From positions 1 through 5,227 of the forward strand of contig DATIHM010000054.1 of NCBI GenBank assembly GCA_035480695.1: a stretch of DNA of 5,227 nucleotides, in the 5' to 3' direction. The notes beneath the pieces were generated by a model, which was given only the letters and a program-made list of their open reading frames with translations, was not told where the DNA came from and did not search any database. How positions within the stretch are numbered: position 1 is the stretch's first letter; each line of letters starts with the position of its first letter. This stretch comes from DATBED01 sp035480695 (lineage in GTDB: Bacteria; Patescibacteriota; Saccharimonadia; Saccharimonadales; UBA4665). A program made the position numbers and the translations under genes. Shown in pieces: positions 1 through 3,133 of the stretch.

Positions 1-272
1 ACAAAAAAGAAAACCACAGCCGCCACAATCAGGAACGAAATCAGCGTATTCAAAAAATCGCCCCAGTTGAAAAGGAAATGCTTGTCGCCGACAGTTATGT
101 GCCACACACCTTGGACCAGCTGTCCCCTGCTGCTGAAGCCGGTTATCAGCGGCGTTATAAAGTCCTTCACCAACGACTGTACGACGGAGTTAAAAGCCGC
201 GCCGATGACCACGGCCACCGCCAGATCGACGACGTTGCCGCGCAAGATGAATTTTCGAAAATCCTTAAGCAT
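1..272 (-). CDS. mscL: Large-conductance mechanosensitive channel MscL, N-terminal part (cut by window edge)
   Basis: This gene encodes the homopentameric inner-membrane safety valve that opens under membrane tension to release solutes during hypo-osmotic shock. I translated the minus strand by hand from ATG at 272-270 and obtained 90 complete residues. They begin MLKDFRKFILRGNVVDLAVA, followed by VVIGAAF, which is the MscL signature: the N-terminal amphipathic helix (residues 1-12), RGNVVDLAV entering TM1, and the pore-lining GAAF. TM1 spans about residues 13-37 and runs into VKDFITPLI. A periplasmic loop covers about 44-70, and TM2 starts near residue 74 (LNTLISFLIVAAVVFFF). The position equivalent to E. 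coli gate residue G22 is Ala20, as I recall for the Mycobacterium tuberculosis channel. A Shine-Dalgarno AGGAG lies 4 nt upstream of the ATG. About 30-50 C-terminal residues lie beyond the left edge. The gene sits 34 bp downstream of the carbonic-anhydrase-like gene on the same strand, with no terminator between them, so an operon is likely. Confidence 0.95.
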   Translation of the reverse strand, partial: MLKDFRKFILRGNVVDLAVAVVIGAAFNSVVQSLVKDFITPLITGFSSRGQLVQGVWHITVGDKHFLFNWGDFLNTLISFLIVAAVVFFF

Positions 273-276
273 ACTA

Positions 277-281
277 CTCCT
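277..281 (-). promoter_or_regulatory. Shine-Dalgarno site of mscL
   Basis: AGGAG on the minus strand, 4 nt before the ATG at 272. It supports this start. The spacing is short but workable. Confidence 0.7.
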
Positions 282-306
282 AGTTTAAGCTATTTCGGCC
301 AACCAA

Positions 307-1116
307 TCAGTCCGTACGATGGTGAAAAGTGAATTCTACACCGGTCGCCTTTTCTAAGACCAAGCTAGCGGCTGCGTGTCGTGTGCGTGCTGCATCTTTG
401 AAGGTTTGAGGTTTGACGCCGCTCACTTCAGGCGGCAGCGAGTCCTTTATGGTGTTAAAAACAATATCGCTCATGATTCCTCCATTCCAATAATAGGCCG
501 GAGTGCCTGCTCTCCAGGCAGCACGTGTATCCCAAAGGGCACGCACGCCATGGTCTATCACAAAATCTGATGCCTTGTGCGGGCTATCGACAAGATGTCT
601 ATGCGAAACTAGTGCCATTTCCGGTTCTTCAACGTGGTAGCGCATATCACTTTCGGCGAGTGCCCTAGGTAAAATTAAGCCACTGCTTAGAAGGTGGAAT
701 TTAGCATCGTGTATCCGGTCAAAACGAGACCGTGGCATTTGAGGGCTGAAGACGCGTATGCGTTCGAAAACCTTGTCAGGCTCGTTTATAACTAATTCGT
801 CAATGGCCACAGCTTCGCCGAATGAGGCGCAACCCCAATGCATAAAGGCTTCTGTGCCAAAACCCCTAAGCAGACGATGCGTTACCAGACTCAGCCTATG
901 CACTGGTCGGTTATTACGAATAAAGGTGCCGGGACGGTCCGCTTCTTGGCCAGTTGCCAGATCGCGCCCAAATCCGTCGGGACCGCCAGCATGCTTTGAG
1001 TAAAAGCCAACCTTGTACATGGGTCGATCGTCAATGCAGCCTACGACTTCTGGCATTTTTAAAGGATCCGGCCTCTCGACTAAGAAATTTTCTACTATAA
1101 GTTCTTGCTCTGCCAT
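307..1116 (-). CDS. Carbonic-anhydrase-like protein (beta/zeta-type metal site), 269 aa
   Basis: This is probably a cytoplasmic metalloprotein with a carbonic-anhydrase-like active site (CO2 + H2O to bicarbonate + H+); activity is not proven. What is seen: CIDDR at residues 27-31, then AGG at 43-45, GFG at 85-87 and HWGC at 93-96. CxDxR...HxxC is the arrangement that in beta carbonic anhydrases supplies two Cys and one His to zinc plus an Asp-Arg dyad, so the predicted ligands are C27, H93 and C96, with D29/R31 as the dyad. A C-terminal stretch near 167-196 (ALVSHRH ... DFVIDHGVRALWD) resembles a matching part of the divergent neighbour. No signal peptide or membrane segment is evident. Start choice: the frame is open to a GTG at 1131, but that GTG overlaps the AAGGAG Shine-Dalgarno (1131-1136), so I prefer ATG 1116, although its 14-nt spacing is long. 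Base composition is lower in GC than the helicase gene (57 of 120 bases at 601-720 against 38 of 60 at 4501-4560). It could instead be a non-catalytic relative or a related COS/CS2-hydrolase-like enzyme. Confidence 0.6.
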   Translation of the reverse strand: MAEQELIVENFLVERPDPLKMPEVVGCIDDRPMYKVGFYSKHAGGPDGFGRDLATGQEADRPGTFIRNNRPVHRLSLVTHRLLRGFGTEAFMHWGCASFGEAVAIDELVINEPDKVFERIRVFSPQMPRSRFDRIHDAKFHLLSSGLILPRALAESDMRYHVEEPEMALVSHRHLVDSPHKASDFVIDHGVRALWDTRAAWRAGTPAYYWNGGIMSDIVFNTIKDSLPPEVSGVKPQTFKDAARTRHAAASLVLEKATGVEFTFHHRTD

Positions 1117-1122
1117 CGCTGC

Positions 1123-1151
1123 TTTATACACTCCTTCTAATTTGTTATAAT
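1123..1151 (+). promoter_or_regulatory. Candidate distal plus-strand promoter overlapping the palindrome
   Basis: TTTATA (1123-1128, 4 of 6 to TTGACA), a 17-bp spacer, and a perfect TATAAT (1146-1151). The -10 lies inside the palindrome, so one bound regulator could block both divergent promoters. Transcription from here would give a leader of roughly 80 nt before ATG 1237. Confidence 0.4.
1131..1136 (-). promoter_or_regulatory. Shine-Dalgarno site deciding the start of the minus-strand carbonic-anhydrase-like gene
   Basis: AAGGAG on the minus strand. Its last G is also the first base of the in-frame GTG at 1131, so it cannot serve that codon. The next in-frame start, ATG 1116-1114, lies 14 nt downstream and is the likely start. 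Confidence 0.6.
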
Positions 1152-1161
1152 TGTAACAAAT
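1140..1161. promoter_or_regulatory. 22-bp near-perfect palindrome, candidate operator between divergent genes
   Basis: The arms ATTTGTTA (1140-1147) and TAACAAAT (1154-1161) are perfect reverse complements. The 6-bp centre TAATTG is itself symmetric except for one pair, so 20 of 22 positions are symmetric. This size and symmetry suit a dimeric helix-turn-helix repressor. The site overlaps a -10-like element on each strand and lies in the only intergenic gap between the two divergent genes. No regulator gene is present in the window, so the protein that binds is unknown. Confidence 0.55.
1150..1158 (-). promoter_or_regulatory. Candidate extended -10 promoter for the carbonic-anhydrase-like gene and mscL
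   Basis: On the minus strand the sequence reads TG-T-TACAAT: an extended -10 TGn followed by a hexamer matching TATAAT at 5 of 6 positions (hexamer at 1150-1155). It lies inside the palindrome and would start RNA about 25-30 nt before ATG 1116. A TTGACG at 1179-1184 looks like a -35, but the 23-bp spacing is too long for a standard sigma-70 pair, so the extended -10 would have to carry the promoter. Confidence 0.4.
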
Positions 1162-1212
1162 ATCACAAACCGGCGACCCGTCAATGTGTAAATTATTATA
1201 TACTAAATCAGT

Positions 1213-1218
1213 TATAAT
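1213..1218 (+). promoter_or_regulatory. Candidate proximal -10 element for the zeta-carbonic-anhydrase-like gene
   Basis: A second perfect TATAAT, in the same GTTATAATT context as the distal one. It would start transcription near 1225, directly before the Shine-Dalgarno AGGTGG. No good -35 lies 16-18 bp upstream; only AT-rich sequence is there. Confidence 0.35.
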
Positions 1219-1225
1219 TCAATAT

Positions 1226-1231
1226 AGGTGG
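1226..1231 (+). promoter_or_regulatory. Shine-Dalgarno site of the zeta-carbonic-anhydrase-like gene
   Basis: AGGTGG, 5 nt before ATG 1237. It fixes that start codon. Confidence 0.7.
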
Positions 1232-1236
1232 ACTAA

Positions 1237-2298
1237 ATGAAATACTCAGTCGTAGTTTATGACGCGCCTTTGTGCGACGTAGTCCGGAAATACTCCAAGC
1301 TGGTCTTTACCTATCCTAAAGAGAAAATTTGGAACCCCAAAGGCGTTTCTTTAAAACGGCGTATCGATGAAGACCCCAAGTTTAAAAAGCGGGTCGAAAA
1401 GGCGCTTGCGCGGGAAAACATCGAGAGGTACATCGTGCCTGAAGACGATGGGGCGCCGACACGCTGCATAGACGGGCGCATCCGCGCCGGTTGGGCTCAA
1501 GACCCCGAAATGCAAAAACGCACTCTCGGCCCGAAACTGGCGGGTGGTACAGCACACATTGCCCTGGCTCACCGCATCGTGGCGAGTGAGAACCTTAACG
1601 AGAAATTGCGTTTCGAAGAAGATATCAAATATGTCGTCAAGCTGTTTAACGAGATTGGCTTTGGTTCCGGCGGGCACATCGACGACCATCAACACGGCTG
1701 GAATACCGGCTGCGGCGCGGTCGACAACATCAATCTTATCCTCGACCGTTTACAGAGGCCAGAACATCAACAAGAGCTGCGCAGCCTCGCCCAGCTGATT
1801 ATGGGCGACGCGTTTGACCGTCGCTACACCGCAAACGAGGTAATCGGTCGCATGCTCTACCTCGATGCGCTCAAGCCAAGCTACATGCCCAAAGAGCATG
1901 GCGATCCCCACGGCGAGTTCCTATACAAGAAGACGGTCATGAAGACGCTACGTGACGCAGCCGCCCAGGCGCAGGATACCGTGTCTGCCCTGACCGGTCC
2001 GCACAACGAGGTGTCCGTGGTACTGAATTTCATTCCGCGCACCACTTTTGACACCGACCGTTTCAGCCATGACAACGACAACGAAATCCAGGTTTTCGCC
2101 TGGGATGTCTGGCACATGTACGAAGAGGCCCGGCGTTTGTACAAGTACGACATAGCTGGCCGGCCTGAAGAGCAGCTGGAGGCCATTTCCAATCGCAACA
2201 AATACGTCACCACGCGGACGCTTCTAGGAATATCGACGACCATGGTGCTGACCGACGGCTCGCTTAAACTGATAGCTGCCACGCCACGCCCCCGCTAA
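1237..2298 (+). CDS. Cadmium/zeta-class (CDCA-like) carbonic anhydrase homologue, 353 aa
   Basis: This is likely a soluble cytoplasmic metalloenzyme interconverting CO2 and bicarbonate. What is seen: CIDGR at residues 77-81, GPKLAGG at 98-104, GGHIDDH at 145-151, GCG at 158-160, VVLNF at 261-265 and a FAWDVW segment near 287-292. From memory, diatom CDCA repeats carry the same ordered blocks (CVDGR, GGPKMPGG, HGDH...GCG, VVYIN, FIVDGW), and their Cd or Zn is bound by two Cys and one His. The predicted ligands here are C77, H147 and C159, with D79/R81 as the Asp-Arg pair. Diatom CDCA1 has several repeats, whereas this protein has one copy plus an N-terminal extension of about 70 residues rich in Lys/Arg/Glu. 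The His-to-Cys spacing (12) is two longer than the 10 I recall for CDCA1. No signal peptide or transmembrane segment is seen. The start is ATG 1237 with AGGTGG 5 nt upstream. The gene is divergent from a probable paralogue, and a channel gene follows 65 bp downstream. Which metal is used cannot be read from sequence. Confidence 0.75.
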   Translation: MKYSVVVYDAPLCDVVRKYSKLVFTYPKEKIWNPKGVSLKRRIDEDPKFKKRVEKALARENIERYIVPEDDGAPTRCIDGRIRAGWAQDPEMQKRTLGPKLAGGTAHIALAHRIVASENLNEKLRFEEDIKYVVKLFNEIGFGSGGHIDDHQHGWNTGCGAVDNINLILDRLQRPEHQQELRSLAQLIMGDAFDRRYTANEVIGRMLYLDALKPSYMPKEHGDPHGEFLYKKTVMKTLRDAAAQAQDTVSALTGPHNEVSVVLNFIPRTTFDTDRFSHDNDNEIQVFAWDVWHMYEEARRLYKYDIAGRPEEQLEAISNRNKYVTTRTLLGISTTMVLTDGSLKLIAATPRPR

Positions 2299-2303
2299 AA
2301 CCC

Positions 2304-2332
2304 TTTACAAAAGCGTCAGCTACAGGTATCTT
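2304..2332 (+). promoter_or_regulatory. Candidate promoter of the MIP channel gene
   Basis: TTTACA (2304-2309, 5 of 6 to TTGACA), exactly 17 bp, then TATCTT (2327-2332, 4 of 6 to TATAAT). It would start RNA near 2339, about 25 nt before the ATG. The 65-bp gap holds no terminator, so read-through from the carbonic-anhydrase-like gene is also expected. Confidence 0.4.
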
Positions 2333-2348
2333 TAGAGCATAAATTAAA

Positions 2349-2355
2349 GTGGAGG
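2349..2355 (+). promoter_or_regulatory. Shine-Dalgarno site deciding the MIP channel start
   Basis: GTGGAGG, 8 nt before ATG 2364. An in-frame GTG at 2349 is part of this site and is therefore not the start; using it would add five spurious residues. Confidence 0.8.
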
Positions 2356-2363
2356 TTCCAACT

Positions 2364-3080
2364 ATGTTTGGAAAACAGAAGTTTGCTACTCTGGTGGCTG
2401 AATTTCTTGGTACAGGTGCTTTGACACTGTTGGTACTAAGTGTGCAACGATCGACAATCGGCGTGCCTTTCTTCGTGGCTACGGCTGCGGGACTGGTCGT
2501 GGCCCTGATGACTTTCGCCGTCGGAGGCGTTTCGGGTGGCTACTTTAACCCTGCCATAACCATCGGCATGTGGACGGCTCGCAAGGTCGCTACCGTGACC
2601 GCTGTCATGTACGTCATCGTCGAATTGCTCGGCGGCTGGGCTGCTTACGGCCTTTACCGTTACCTGGTTAACACTTCGTTGCAACCGGTCGGTGGCCACT
2701 ACACGACACGCATCCTGATTGCGGAAGCTGTCGGCGCTGCCATCTTCGCCTTCGGTTTTGCTGCCGCTGTTTACCGCCGCATGCTGCCATCGTCAACCGC
2801 ACCGTATGTCGGTTTGGCTTTGATGATCGGCATCCTGGCTGCTTCGCCGGCCTCCATCGGCCTGCTTAACCCGGCAGTAGCCCTCGGCGTTCGCGCCTGG
2901 GTCTGGGGCACCTACGTTGCCGGCCCGATCATCGGTGCTGTCGTAGGCATCAACCTGTACGACTTGCTGTTCGCTGAAGAGTCGAGCAATGTTCTGTCAG
3001 CTGTCGCTGGCAGGTCTTCTGCATCCGCACCTGCTGCCAGCAAACCAGCCGCCAAGAAGAAGTCTTCACGCAAGAAATAA
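2364..3080 (+). CDS. MIP/aquaporin-family channel with atypical selectivity filter, 238 aa
   Basis: This is an inner-membrane channel of the major intrinsic protein fold. What is seen: AEFLGT in TM1 (E13) and AEAVGA in TM4 (E121) as the conserved half-repeat glutamates, SGGYFNPAITIG at 57-68 (first NPA) and LLNPAVALG at 167-175 (second NPA). Six membrane helices lie at roughly 7-27, 34-55, 75-101, 116-137, 146-161 and 180-203. Aligned by hand to E. coli AqpZ, the filter residues Phe43/His174/Thr183/Arg189 become Ala42/Ile157/Gly166/Val172. The near-universal Arg after the second NPA is therefore lost and the filter is small and hydrophobic. That is unlike water or glycerol channels and could suit gases or other neutral solutes; the substrate is unknown. 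The C-terminus (about 217-238) is a Ser/Ala/Pro/Lys tail ending AAKKKSSRKK, presumably cytoplasmic. The length is normal for the family. The gene is co-directional with the zeta-carbonic-anhydrase-like gene and is followed by a strong terminator. Confidence 0.93.
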   Translation: MFGKQKFATLVAEFLGTGALTLLVLSVQRSTIGVPFFVATAAGLVVALMTFAVGGVSGGYFNPAITIGMWTARKVATVTAVMYVIVELLGGWAAYGLYRYLVNTSLQPVGGHYTTRILIAEAVGAAIFAFGFAAAVYRRMLPSSTAPYVGLALMIGILAASPASIGLLNPAVALGVRAWVWGTYVAGPIIGAVVGINLYDLLFAEESSNVLSAVAGRSSASAPAASKPAAKKKSSRKK

Positions 3081-3100
3081 CAAGCGTTAGACCGATCCGG

Positions 3101-3133
3101 TAAGAGTCGCCAAACAAGCGACTCTTATTTTTT
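3101..3133 (+). terminator. Rho-independent terminator of the plus-strand unit
   Basis: TAAGAGTCGC (3101-3110), a 7-nt loop CAAACAA, the perfect complement GCGACTCTTA (3118-3127), then six T (3128-3133). The stem is 10 bp with a GC-rich inner part. The right arm contains the stop codon of the convergent helicase gene (3125-3127), and the T-run is the complement of its last Lys codons. On the minus strand no T-run follows, so the hairpin should terminate efficiently only from the left. Confidence 0.9.

Noticed and set aside
273..306. Possible terminator or separate promoter between the carbonic-anhydrase-like gene and mscL
   Set aside because: There is no stable hairpin with a T-run and no paired -35/-10 boxes in these 34 bp; only the mscL ribosome binding site is evident.
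67..332. Two overlapping plus-strand reading frames of 73 and 84 codons
   Set aside because: They lie antisense to mscL, whose translation is a clear family match. Their products resemble nothing and they have no convincing ribosome binding site.
1117..1131. In-frame GTG start at 1131 for the minus-strand carbonic-anhydrase-like gene
   Set aside because: The GTG overlaps the AAGGAG Shine-Dalgarno, leaving no spacing; ATG 1116 is preferred.
1179..1184. TTGACG on the minus strand as a -35 box
   Set aside because: It is 23 bp from the TACAAT -10 and has no better -10 at 16-18 bp; probably chance.
1351..1695. Minus-strand 114-codon frame inside the zeta-carbonic-anhydrase-like gene
   Set aside because: It is a shadow of a gene with clear conserved motifs; it has no recognisable product.
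2349..2363. In-frame GTG start at 2349 for the MIP channel
   Set aside because: This GTG is part of the GTGGAGG ribosome binding site of ATG 2364, and MIP proteins normally begin close to TM1.
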